5,075 bases of DNA, taken from positions 1 to 5,075 of the forward strand of contig JAUXCV010000135.1 of assembly GCA_030618675.1 (NCBI GenBank), in the 5' to 3' direction. This stretch comes from Acidimicrobiia bacterium. GTDB lineage: Bacteria; Actinomycetota; Acidimicrobiia; Spongiisociales; UBA5794. Of this stretch, positions 1 through 5,075 are shown piece after piece (position 1 is the first letter of the stretch; each line of letters begins with the position of its first letter). Position numbers and translations under genes: made by a program. The notes under the pieces are model-generated. The model worked only from the letters and a program-made list of their open reading frames with translations. It did not search any database and was not told the DNA's origin.

Positions 1-731
1 GTCTGCTGGGTGATGTCACGGAAAGTGGAATCACGTCTGACGAGAGAACGGATGATCGCGCCGCGCAACTGTCGAGCAGATCCCTCGAAACGACCTTGAG
101 CGGACGCGGGGGTGTAGGAAGCAGGACCGGAACACCAGTCCTTGACGGGACAGGCGTCACATCGTGGCGTCTTCGAAACGCACGTGGTTGCGCCGAGGTC
201 CATCATGGCCTGGTTCCAGTCCGATGAGGGACTCCCGAGAGCGATGGTCGCTGCCGCCTGGAGGGCGGCACCGTTGAGCGACTCACCGTGCCAGCGGCTT
301 AGAACACGACGCAGGTTCGTGTCGACGGCCGGCACCTGTACTCCGAAGGCGAAGGAAGCGATCGCCGCGGCGGTGTACGGGCCGACGCCTGGGAGTTCGG
401 CAAGGGCTGCAGGAGTCATCGGCCATCCATCGGCCTGGATCATTCGGGTGGCCTGGCGAAGACGAAGAGCTCGCGAGTTGTATCCGAGACCCGTCCACAG
501 ACCGAGAACGTCTTGGAGGTCGGCCGCCGCCAGCGATTCCGAAGTGGGAAACCGTGAAACGAACCGTTCGAAGAACGGAATGACTCTCGAGGCCTGGGTC
601 TGTTGCAGCATCGCCTCTGAAACGAGGACTCGATAGGGATCGACCTCTCCTCGCCAAGGGAATGGCCGCTGGTTGAGCCGGTACCAGGAGAAGAGCGCAG
701 CGTTGCGCTCTTCTTCAACGAGGAGTGTCAT
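1..731 (-). CDS. mutY: Adenine DNA glycosylase MutY (3' end beyond window)
   Basis: Base-excision repair enzyme that removes adenine mispaired with 8-oxoguanine (or guanine), preventing G:C to T:A transversions; cytoplasmic. My own translation from the ATG at 731-729 stays open for 243 residues to the left edge. Visible landmarks are PFPWRG (23-28), SEAMLQQTQ (38-46) with catalytic Glu39, LWTGLGYNSRA (78-88), the helix-hairpin-helix ELPGVGPYTA (112-121), VDTNLRRVL (136-144) with catalytic Asp137, NQAMMDLG (173-180), and a [4Fe-4S] ligand set Cys184-X6-Cys191-X2-Cys194-X5-Cys200. Glu39, Asp137 and the four Cys match the E. coli MutY pattern, which separates MutY from endonuclease III. The tail after the cluster (GRFEGSARQLRG, about 213-224) resembles the short winged-helix-like C-terminus of actinobacterial MutY rather than a NUDIX domain. 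Roughly 50 residues are probably missing. There is no Shine-Dalgarno; the start overlaps the pknB stop, so translation is probably coupled. Confidence 0.95.
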   Translation of the reverse strand, partial: MTLLVEEERNAALFSWYRLNQRPFPWRGEVDPYRVLVSEAMLQQTQASRVIPFFERFVSRFPTSESLAAADLQDVLGLWTGLGYNSRALRLRQATRMIQADGWPMTPAALAELPGVGPYTAAAIASFAFGVQVPAVDTNLRRVLSRWHGESLNGAALQAAATIALGSPSSDWNQAMMDLGATTCVSKTPRCDACPVKDWCSGPASYTPASAQGRFEGSARQLRGAIIRSLVRRDSTFRDITQQ

Positions 732-733
732 CA
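729..733 (-). promoter_or_regulatory. TGATG stop/start overlap coupling pknB to mutY
   Basis: On the minus strand the pknB stop TGA (733-731) shares its last base with the mutY start ATG (731-729). The 20 bases upstream (CAACGACGACAACACCCTG) contain no purine-rich Shine-Dalgarno. The layout is typical of termination-reinitiation, so MutY synthesis probably depends on ribosomes finishing pknB. The overlap is seen directly; the coupling is inferred. Confidence 0.75.
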
Positions 734-3031
734 GGGTGTTGTCGTCGTTGTAGGAGGCGGGCCGATGGAGACGACGACGGTAACCGTCGTGCCTTTGTCG
801 ACATCACCGCCCGCAGAATCGGGGTTCTGAGAGATGACGTTCCCGATTGCCACGGTGTCGCTCTCAGCCTCGGTCCTTGCGAACACGAGGCCGGCGCCTT
901 CGATCGCAGCCTTGGCATCCGTTTCGGTCATCCCGACGACGTCGGGCACGGGGACCTTCTCTACCTCGCCGATATAGACGGTCACGCCGCTTCCATCGTC
1001 GATCGTTGTGCCCGCGGACGGGTCCTGGTCGGCGACCTTGCCAATGAGCGAGCTACCGGGGGGAACCGTGAAGGGTCCACCGACGATCACGTCCAGGCCG
1101 ACGGCTGCACCGGCAGTCGCCGCCTCATCGGCGGTCATTCCCTCGAAGTTCGGAACTTCGACCTGCTTGAGGACGCCGATCTTGACGCTCACATCGGTAC
1201 CGGAGTCAACCGTTGTTCCCGCATCCGGATCCTGCCAGGCGACGAGACCATTGAGGCCACTCGACGCGGTTACCTCAAACCGTCCGACGTCATCGAGCAC
1301 CAAGCCGGCATCGGTAGCGATCGTGTTCGCTTCGCCGATGGTCTTGCCTTTGAGATCGGGAACGGTCGTGGGCTCGGCGCCCTCCGACACCCAAACGGTG
1401 ATCGTGTCGTCCCGGCCGACGACTCGCCCAGCCTCGGGATCGGTCCGAATGGTGAACCCGACAGCGATGTCCGAAGAGAATTCCTCTTCGGTCACGACAT
1501 TCGTGAATCCCGCCTGTGCGAGCTCGAGTTGGGCGGCTTCTGCAGACATGCCCGAAGTGTCTGGTACCTCGAGCGAGAAGGGACCCTTCGAGACGACGAG
1601 ATCGACGAGTGCCCCTGCGGCGGCCGGTATCCCACCAGATGGGTCTTGTGAGATGACGGTCTGCTCTGGAACATCCTCGGAGAGGGCATATTCGACGACT
1701 CCGACCTGGAAGCCTTGAGCCTCGATCAGCGCCCTGGCGACCTCTTCGGTCTCACCGATCACTTGTGGGACCGTGAATTGCTCGGTCCCGGCTGACTCGA
1801 TCAAGGTCACGAACGACCCCTTCTCGACTTCGGTGCCGGCGACCGGCTCGGTGTTGACGACGACGCCCTGGGGGATCGTGTCGCTGTTCTCCAGACGACT
1901 CAACACCTTGAGATCAAGCTCTTGCAGCGTTCTGGACGCCGCTTCCGCCTCCGCGAGTTTCAGGTCGGGGATCGTCACCAGGTCCGCGGAGGCGCCACCG
2001 GTGAAGAGGCGGAAGAGGATGAACACGCCGACGGCAAGCAGCGCCAGGAGGGCGATGACGGCGGCGACATAGGTGCCCTGACCGCTCGTGCCATCCTCGG
2101 TCTGATAGGCGACGGCCCGGGCGGTCTCGTCCGGCGGGACGGTCGCGGGCGGAGGCACGAGAGCGGTGGCCGCGGCAGCAGCCGCCGCACCGACGACGAT
2201 CGGCTGGCGTCCGGAGAGGAAGAGGAGCAGGTCCGAGCGCAGGTCGGCCGCCGTGGCGTATCGATCGTCGGGGTTCTTCGCCATGGCTGCTTCGACGACC
2301 GCAGAGAGTTCGGGCGGGACGTCCGTGTTGATCTGGCTGACGGACGGGGCGTACTCCGACACGTGCTGGTAGGCCACCGCAACGGGACTCTCCCCCGTGA
2401 ACGGAGGGCGCGCCGCAAGCATTTCGTACAACACGACACCGAGCGAGTAGACGTCCGAGCGGCCGTCGGCAGGAAGACCCTGAGCCTGTTCCGGGGAGAA
2501 GTAGGTTGCCGTGCCGATGACGGCGCCGGTCTTCGTCAGTTCCTCTGAGTCGTCGAGGGCCCTGGCGATCCCGAAATCAGTCACCTTCACGGAGCCGTTG
2601 TGCGTGATCATGATGTTGCCGGGCTTGATGTCCCGGTGCACGACCCCGGCCTGGTGTGCGACGGTGAGCGCCGCAGCGGTTTCGGCGGCGATCTCGGCAG
2701 CTCTTCGAGGGAACAGAGCTCCTTCCGATTTGAGGATCTCGCGCAGCGTCCGACCTTCGATCAACTCCATGACCATGTAGTAGGTCGAGCCTTCTTGGCC
2801 CCAGTCGTAGATGGCCACGATGTTGGGATGGCTCAGATTCGCAGCAGCCTGTGCTTCCCTTTTGAACCGTGTGACGAACGCTTCATCCGAAGCGAAATTG
2901 GCATGGAGGATCTTCACCGCTACCCGTCGATTGAGCAGGGTGTCTTCAGCCTCGTACACGTCGGCCATCCCGCCTCGTGCGAGGTGGGAAATGATCCGGT
3001 ACCGGTCGGAGGAAAGAATGCGATCTGGCAT
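731..3031 (-). CDS. pknB: PknB-type Ser/Thr protein kinase with six PASTA repeats
   Basis: Transmembrane Hanks-type kinase that phosphorylates cell-wall and division proteins in response to peptidoglycan fragments or lipid II. The 766 residues comprise a cytoplasmic kinase domain (about 11-273), a linker with an alanine run (281-289), one membrane helix (about 320-341), six extracellular PASTA repeats (about 351-757) and a short Pro/Thr tail (PPPTTTTTP). Catalytic features are all present: Lys40 (VAVK), Glu59 of helix C, HRD 132-134 with Asp134, Lys136, Asn139, DFG 152-154, and an activation loop with Thr166 and Thr168 matching M. tuberculosis PknB Thr171/Thr173, followed by GTATYFSPE. The first glycine of the P-loop is Ala18 (LARGGMADVY). 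M. tuberculosis PknB has 626 residues and four PASTA repeats; the extra length here is mostly two more repeats. The ATG is the only standard start downstream of the in-frame stop at 3064-3062. It has no clear Shine-Dalgarno. It lies 134 bp after pbpA and overlaps mutY. Confidence 0.97.
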   Translation of the reverse strand: MPDRILSSDRYRIISHLARGGMADVYEAEDTLLNRRVAVKILHANFASDEAFVTRFKREAQAAANLSHPNIVAIYDWGQEGSTYYMVMELIEGRTLREILKSEGALFPRRAAEIAAETAAALTVAHQAGVVHRDIKPGNIMITHNGSVKVTDFGIARALDDSEELTKTGAVIGTATYFSPEQAQGLPADGRSDVYSLGVVLYEMLAARPPFTGESPVAVAYQHVSEYAPSVSQINTDVPPELSAVVEAAMAKNPDDRYATAADLRSDLLLFLSGRQPIVVGAAAAAAATALVPPPATVPPDETARAVAYQTEDGTSGQGTYVAAVIALLALLAVGVFILFRLFTGGASADLVTIPDLKLAEAEAASRTLQELDLKVLSRLENSDTIPQGVVVNTEPVAGTEVEKGSFVTLIESAGTEQFTVPQVIGETEEVARALIEAQGFQVGVVEYALSEDVPEQTVISQDPSGGIPAAAGALVDLVVSKGPFSLEVPDTSGMSAEAAQLELAQAGFTNVVTEEEFSSDIAVGFTIRTDPEAGRVVGRDDTITVWVSEGAEPTTVPDLKGKTIGEANTIATDAGLVLDDVGRFEVTASSGLNGLVAWQDPDAGTTVDSGTDVSVKIGVLKQVEVPNFEGMTADEAATAGAAVGLDVIVGGPFTVPPGSSLIGKVADQDPSAGTTIDDGSGVTVYIGEVEKVPVPDVVGMTETDAKAAIEGAGLVFARTEAESDTVAIGNVISQNPDSAGGDVDKGTTVTVVVSIGPPPTTTTTP
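761..1981 (-). repeat. Six tandem PASTA repeats encoded in pknB
   Basis: Six copies of a roughly 65-residue module, each opening with a VPD/VPQ/VPN/IPD-type motif and closing with a pattern like DP-AGT-V--G--V-V-V. Approximate DNA spans from first to sixth are 1793-1981, 1583-1780, 1376-1573, 1175-1369, 968-1162 and 761-955. The copies share motifs but are well diverged from each other, so they are old duplications rather than a recent expansion. Copies 4 and 5 have the longest internal loops (residues about 583-597 and 651-663). In this family PASTA repeats bind muropeptides or lipid II, and the membrane-distal copy often matters most for ligand binding; which copy binds here cannot be told. 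Confidence 0.9.
2009..2074 (-). other. Transmembrane helix of PknB
   Basis: Residues about 320-341 form one continuous hydrophobic stretch (TYVAAVIALLALLAVGVFIL and on), followed by Arg341. It separates the catalytic domain from the PASTA ectodomain. With the kinase inside, the PASTA repeats face the wall, the standard PknB/StkP/PrkC topology. The juxtamembrane linker before it (276-319) is Ala/Pro-rich and looks disordered. Confidence 0.9.
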
Positions 3032-3058
3032 GGTCAGGGGAGAGGTTACCGACGAGAG

Positions 3059-3064
3059 AAGCTA
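3059..3064 (-). promoter_or_regulatory. Possible -10 element of an internal pknB promoter
   Basis: The minus strand reads CATAGCTTCT here; TAGCTT fits the relaxed actinobacterial -10 pattern TAnnnT. It ends 27 bases before the pknB ATG, which would leave a leader of about 20 nt. The expected -35 position falls inside the heptamer array (ACTCTC) and does not resemble TTGACA. This is weak evidence on its own. The 134-bp gap and the lack of a Shine-Dalgarno make separate pknB expression conceivable. Confidence 0.2.
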
Positions 3065-3078
3065 TGGGGCGGTAGGCA

Positions 3079-3106
3079 GTAGAGAGTAGAGAGTAGAGAG
3101 TAGAAA
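3079..3106 (+). repeat. Heptamer tandem repeat (GTAGAGA)4
   Basis: Three exact GTAGAGA units at 3079-3085, 3086-3092 and 3093-3099, then a one-mismatch unit GTAGAAA at 3100-3106. A degenerate copy, GTAGGCA, precedes them at 3072-3078. The period is 7, not a multiple of 3. In the GTAGAGA orientation three tandem units place a TAG in all three frames within 21 bases. The strand is strongly purine-biased, unlike the flanking coding DNA. Confidence 0.93.
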
Positions 3107-3117
3107 GACCGAAGCGG

Positions 3118-3132
3118 CCACGCGGTCCGTGG
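3118..3132. repeat. Small central hairpin within the loop
   Basis: CCACG at 3118-3122 and CGTGG at 3128-3132 are perfect complements around a 5-base loop (CGGTC on the plus strand). It sits near the centre of the loop between the heptamer arms, giving a nested hairpin if the long stem forms. A five-pair GC-rich stem can occur by chance in this composition. Confidence 0.45.
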
Positions 3133-3147
3133 TCACTCGCTCCCCTC

Positions 3148-3161
3148 TCTCTACTCTCTAC
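3148..3161 (-). repeat. Inverted heptamer repeat (GTAGAGA)2 on the minus strand
   Basis: Two exact copies of the heptamer in the opposite orientation, reading TCTCTAC at 3148-3154 and 3155-3161 on the plus strand, with partial copies on each side (complementary tract 3146-3163). The tract starts two bases after the pbpA stop codon in transcript direction. It is the inverted partner of the array at 3079-3106. Confidence 0.92.
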
Positions 3162-3165
3162 TCAT

Positions 3166-4629
3166 TCACTTCAGGTAGGTTTCGAACAGCTTCGCTGCTA
3201 TCGGGGCTGCTACTGAGCCGCCGGATGCTGTTTCACCGGCGGGTCCACCGTCCTCAAGGACTATCGCGAGAGCGATCTGGCGTTCTCCCGGCTCTGGATC
3301 CACGGGAGCGAATCCGATGAACCACACGTGAGGGGCCGCTCCTGTGACCTCTGCCGTACCCGTCTTTCCCGCCACGCGTATGCCCGGAACAGCGGCATTG
3401 TGACCGGTTCCCGATAGGACGGCCTGTTCCATCAGGTCCGACAGGACGGCGGCGCCCGCCGGACTGATCGCCCGTCGCCACAGGGTGGGTTCGGTCGCTG
3501 ATTCGATCTTCCCGTCATGTGTGAACACGTCGCCGACGACGTACGGGATCATGATGTTCCCTTCGTTCGCCACGGCCGCTGCCACGAGAGCCATCTGAAT
3601 CGGTGTTGCACGAACGTCACGTTGTCCGAGGGCGTTCTGTGCGATCGCGGCCGGATCGTCGGAGTAGTCGGCGGCGTCGGGCATCGAAGATGCAAGCACC
3701 GGGAGGTCATACGGGATCTCCTGATTGAATCCAAAGGCTTCGGCGGTTGCTGTGAGGGCATCGCCGCCGACCTGCATACCGAGAGCGGCGAACGTGGTGT
3801 TGCAGGAATGGATGAACGCCTCCGCGAGCGTGACCGAATGCCCATCCACGCACACTCCGTCGTCGTAGTTGTGGATGGTGGCCGAGGTTCCCGGGAGATC
3901 GAGGGCTTCGGGATCGGGGAACTCGGTGGCCGGGCCGGCAACACCGGTCTCGAGTGCCGCTGCAGTTGTGATGACCTTGAACGTCGATCCGGGCGGGTAC
4001 GTGGTGGCGATCGTGCGGTGGAGGAACGGAAGATCCGGGTTGTCCTCGAGCGCCTGTCCCGCCGGGCCGGCATCTGATCCAACGAGCGAGTTCGGATCGA
4101 ATCCGGGTGTCGAGACACTCGCGAGTACGGCGCCGGTCGCTGGATCAAGAGCGATGATCGACCCACGCGAGCCGTCTAGGGCGTCCTCGGCAGCCTGCTG
4201 GAGTTCATCGTCGAACGTGAGTCGGAGGCCGCGTGGCCTTGGATCTCCGCCGAGGATGGCGTTCAGGACGCCCGAGATCGTCGAGTCGCGATGGGAGACG
4301 AGGTCATGCTCTCGAACCCGCTCGAGGCCCCGGGATCCGAAGAGGACCGATACGTAGCCGACCGTGTGCGCGTAGCGGTCCACGGTCGGATACACGCGGG
4401 CGAAGGTCTGGGAATCCACGGGACTCGGGTCGGAGCGTCCCGCCACGACTCCGTCGTCGGTGATGATCGCGCCTCGCTCCCTCCCGACTCGCGACGCAGA
4501 CAGACGAGGGTTGCGCGGGTCGTCGCGGTATCCGGGACCGGCGACGGCCTGGATCCACGTCGTCGCGAGGATGAGAACGACGAACCCGGCGAGAAGAGTC
4601 CACACGATTCGGCGAACAGGCGCGTTCAT
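3166..4629 (-). CDS. pbpA: Class B penicillin-binding protein PbpA (transpeptidase)
   Basis: Monofunctional D,D-transpeptidase that cross-links peptidoglycan stem peptides; anchored in the membrane with its catalytic domain outside. At 487 residues it is close to M. tuberculosis PbpA (491). There is an N-terminal membrane anchor (about 8-30), a short non-catalytic region with RGAIITDDGVV (52-62) and GYVSVLFGSRGLE (91-103), then the transpeptidase domain from about 155. Active-site motifs are YPPGSTFK (211-218) with nucleophile Ser215 and Lys218, SCN (275-277), and KTGTAE (422-427). Cys260 and Cys276 lie 16 residues apart around the SxN motif, the spacing I recall for the Cys266/Cys282 pair of M. 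tuberculosis PbpA. The ATG overlaps the rodA stop and follows a good Shine-Dalgarno. The partner is RodA: SEDS and class B PBP form one polymerase/cross-linker complex. Mycobacterial PbpA is a reported PknB substrate. Confidence 0.96.
   Translation of the reverse strand: MNAPVRRIVWTLLAGFVVLILATTWIQAVAGPGYRDDPRNPRLSASRVGRERGAIITDDGVVAGRSDPSPVDSQTFARVYPTVDRYAHTVGYVSVLFGSRGLERVREHDLVSHRDSTISGVLNAILGGDPRPRGLRLTFDDELQQAAEDALDGSRGSIIALDPATGAVLASVSTPGFDPNSLVGSDAGPAGQALEDNPDLPFLHRTIATTYPPGSTFKVITTAAALETGVAGPATEFPDPEALDLPGTSATIHNYDDGVCVDGHSVTLAEAFIHSCNTTFAALGMQVGGDALTATAEAFGFNQEIPYDLPVLASSMPDAADYSDDPAAIAQNALGQRDVRATPIQMALVAAAVANEGNIMIPYVVGDVFTHDGKIESATEPTLWRRAISPAGAAVLSDLMEQAVLSGTGHNAAVPGIRVAGKTGTAEVTGAAPHVWFIGFAPVDPEPGERQIALAIVLEDGGPAGETASGGSVAAPIAAKLFETYLK
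4626..4629 (-). promoter_or_regulatory. ATGA overlap coupling rodA to pbpA
   Basis: The pbpA ATG (4629-4627) and the rodA TGA (4628-4626) share the classic four-base ATGA. Translational coupling would keep the glycosyltransferase and its cognate transpeptidase in matched amounts, as expected for a two-protein complex. Confidence 0.85.
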
Positions 4630-5075
4630 GTGCGTTCCTCATGAGAGATGCGACCCAGAAGGGCGGCGATCAACGCCGAAGCCAGCAGCGAGGAACCCCC
4701 GTACGACATGAACGGCAGCGTGATGCCGGTAAGGGGGAAGACGCGAACGATGCCGGCGATGATCAGGAACGACTGGAAACCGAGGAGGATCGTGAGTCCG
4801 GCGGCGAGGTACTTCCGGAAGCGATCCCTGGATCGTAGAGCGATACCGAATCCGACGGCCACGAGGAACGCGTACCCGGTGATGACGGCGATCGACCCTG
4901 CGAGACCGAGTTCCTCAGCGACGGCGGCGAATATGAAGTCCGTCGCAGCGGCCGGGATCAAGTCGGGCCGGCCAAGGCCGAGACCAGATCCCGTCAGACT
5001 CCCGCTTCCCATGGCGAAGAGCCCTTGAGCCGTCTGATACCCGGCACCGGTGTAGTCGGCGAACGGATCGATCCA
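4626..5075 (-). CDS. rodA: SEDS peptidoglycan glycosyltransferase RodA/FtsW family (5' end beyond window)
   Basis: Integral membrane polymerase that makes glycan strands from lipid II. Only the last 149 residues are present; the reading frame is open to the right edge, so the Met codon at 5012-5010 is internal. Visible parts are the extracellular loop starting WIDPFADYTGAGYQTAQGLF, then GSGLGLGRPDLIP, then ATDFIFAAVAEELG, whose Asp (codon 4940-4938) aligns with the catalytic Asp of SEDS enzymes (E. coli FtsW Asp297). Three membrane segments follow, the last within the family signature PLTGITLPFMSYGGSS. The end GRISHEERT resembles the mycobacterial RodA end. RodA is favoured over FtsW because of its place before pbpA and pknB in the conserved actinobacterial operon; actinobacterial ftsW usually sits in the dcw cluster. 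Roughly 300 residues are missing upstream. Confidence 0.94.
   Translation of the reverse strand, partial: WIDPFADYTGAGYQTAQGLFAMGSGSLTGSGLGLGRPDLIPAAATDFIFAAVAEELGLAGSIAVITGYAFLVAVGFGIALRSRDRFRKYLAAGLTILLGFQSFLIIAGIVRVFPLTGITLPFMSYGGSSLLASALIAALLGRISHEERT
4635..4640 (-). promoter_or_regulatory. Ribosome binding site of pbpA
   Basis: GAGGAA on the minus strand, five bases (CGCAC) before the pbpA ATG and inside the last codons of rodA. It supports the chosen pbpA start and contrasts with pknB and mutY, which have no recognisable Shine-Dalgarno. Confidence 0.8.

Larger units (their letters stand above)
3078..3163 (-). repeat. Long inverted repeat / potential stem-loop in the pbpA-pknB spacer
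   Basis: The two heptamer arrays are complementary and can pair in three staggered registers: 3078-3093 with 3147-3162 (16 bp perfect), 3084-3100 with 3147-3163 (17 bp perfect), and 3091-3108 with 3146-3163 (18 pairs including one G-U in the pbpA-pknB transcript). The loop is about 37-53 bases and holds a smaller hairpin. In transcript direction no U-run follows the 3' arm, so it does not look like a standard intrinsic terminator. It could act as an RNA processing or stability element, an attenuator separating pbpA and pknB levels, or be a dispersed repeat that inserted here. Confidence 0.75.
3032..3165. other. Intergenic region between pbpA and pknB
   Basis: A 134-bp non-coding stretch between the pbpA stop and the pknB start. 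It contains opposing GTAGAGA heptamer arrays (3079-3106 and 3148-3161), a small central hairpin (3118-3132), and about 45 bp of pknB leader (3032-3077) with a possible -10 element. I see no convincing open reading frame: an ATG two bases after the pbpA stop is closed by TAG after four codons. The pknB leader has no good Shine-Dalgarno; the bases before the ATG are pyrimidine-rich (CCTCTCCCCTGACC). Confidence 0.85.

Noticed and set aside
283..718. Minus-strand frames in the mutY region (440-718 and 283-657)
   Set aside because: They are in other frames from the MutY translation, which shows all catalytic and iron-sulfur residues; these alternatives are Arg/Ser-rich and match nothing.
725..1651. 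A 308-codon open frame on the plus strand opposite the PASTA-coding part of pknB
   Set aside because: It lies wholly antisense to a confidently identified gene, has no recognisable domain, and its repetitive Asp/Gly/Arg-rich text mirrors the PASTA repeats. Long antisense frames are expected in GC-rich coding DNA.
3078..3163. Intrinsic terminator between pbpA and pknB
   Set aside because: The stem is long enough but the loop is large, the arms are not GC-rich, and no U-run follows the 3' arm in transcript direction.
3078..3163. CRISPR array
   Set aside because: Units are 7 bp with no spacers, far shorter than CRISPR repeats, and arranged in opposite orientations.
3072..3163. Insertion sequence remnant
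   Set aside because: No transposase fragment is seen and no target-site duplication could be identified; the inverted arms alone are insufficient.
3517..4077. A 186-codon plus-strand frame opposite pbpA
   Set aside because: Antisense shadow of the transpeptidase domain with odd, Arg/Gly/Val-rich composition and no known motif.
4626..5012. A 128-residue protein starting at the ATG at 5012
   Set aside because: The frame continues upstream through conserved SEDS residues to the window edge, so this ATG is an internal Met of rodA.

Overview
The window is GC-rich and almost fully coding. All four genes I can support lie on the minus strand, so transcription runs from the right edge to the left. 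The order is rodA (3' part only), pbpA, pknB, then mutY (5' part only). This is the 3' half of the actinobacterial growth and cell-wall regulation operon, known in Mycobacterium and Streptomyces as FHA genes-pstP-rodA-pbpA-pknA-pknB. The protein details also fit Actinobacteriota: the RodA end resembles the mycobacterial one, PbpA is about 490 residues with the same cysteine spacing around the SxN motif, and MutY has an actinobacterial-style tail. The single kinase and the mutY neighbour suggest a deep, non-mycobacterial branch, possibly Acidimicrobiia or a relative. That placement is an inference.

Layout. Positions 5075-4626 hold the last 149 residues of the SEDS glycosyltransferase RodA. It overlaps pbpA by four bases (ATGA). 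pbpA (4629-3166) encodes a complete 487-residue class B penicillin-binding protein with intact SxxK, SxN and KTG motifs. A 134-bp intergenic region (3165-3032) follows. It is the only sizeable non-coding stretch and holds heptamer repeats (GTAGAGA) in opposite orientation, able to form a 16-18 bp stem. pknB (3031-731) encodes a complete 766-residue membrane Ser/Thr kinase with six predicted extracellular PASTA repeats. Its stop codon overlaps the start of mutY (TGATG). mutY runs off the left edge after 243 residues.

How the genes work together. RodA polymerises glycan strands from lipid II, PbpA cross-links them, and PknB senses muropeptides or lipid II through its PASTA repeats and phosphorylates cell-wall and division proteins. 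MutY, an adenine glycosylase for 8-oxoG:A mispairs, has no obvious link to the wall but appears translationally coupled to the kinase.

I see no wholly new system here. The least explained element is the inverted heptamer-repeat structure between pbpA and pknB. The six-PASTA receptor and the pknB-mutY coupling are also worth a check.
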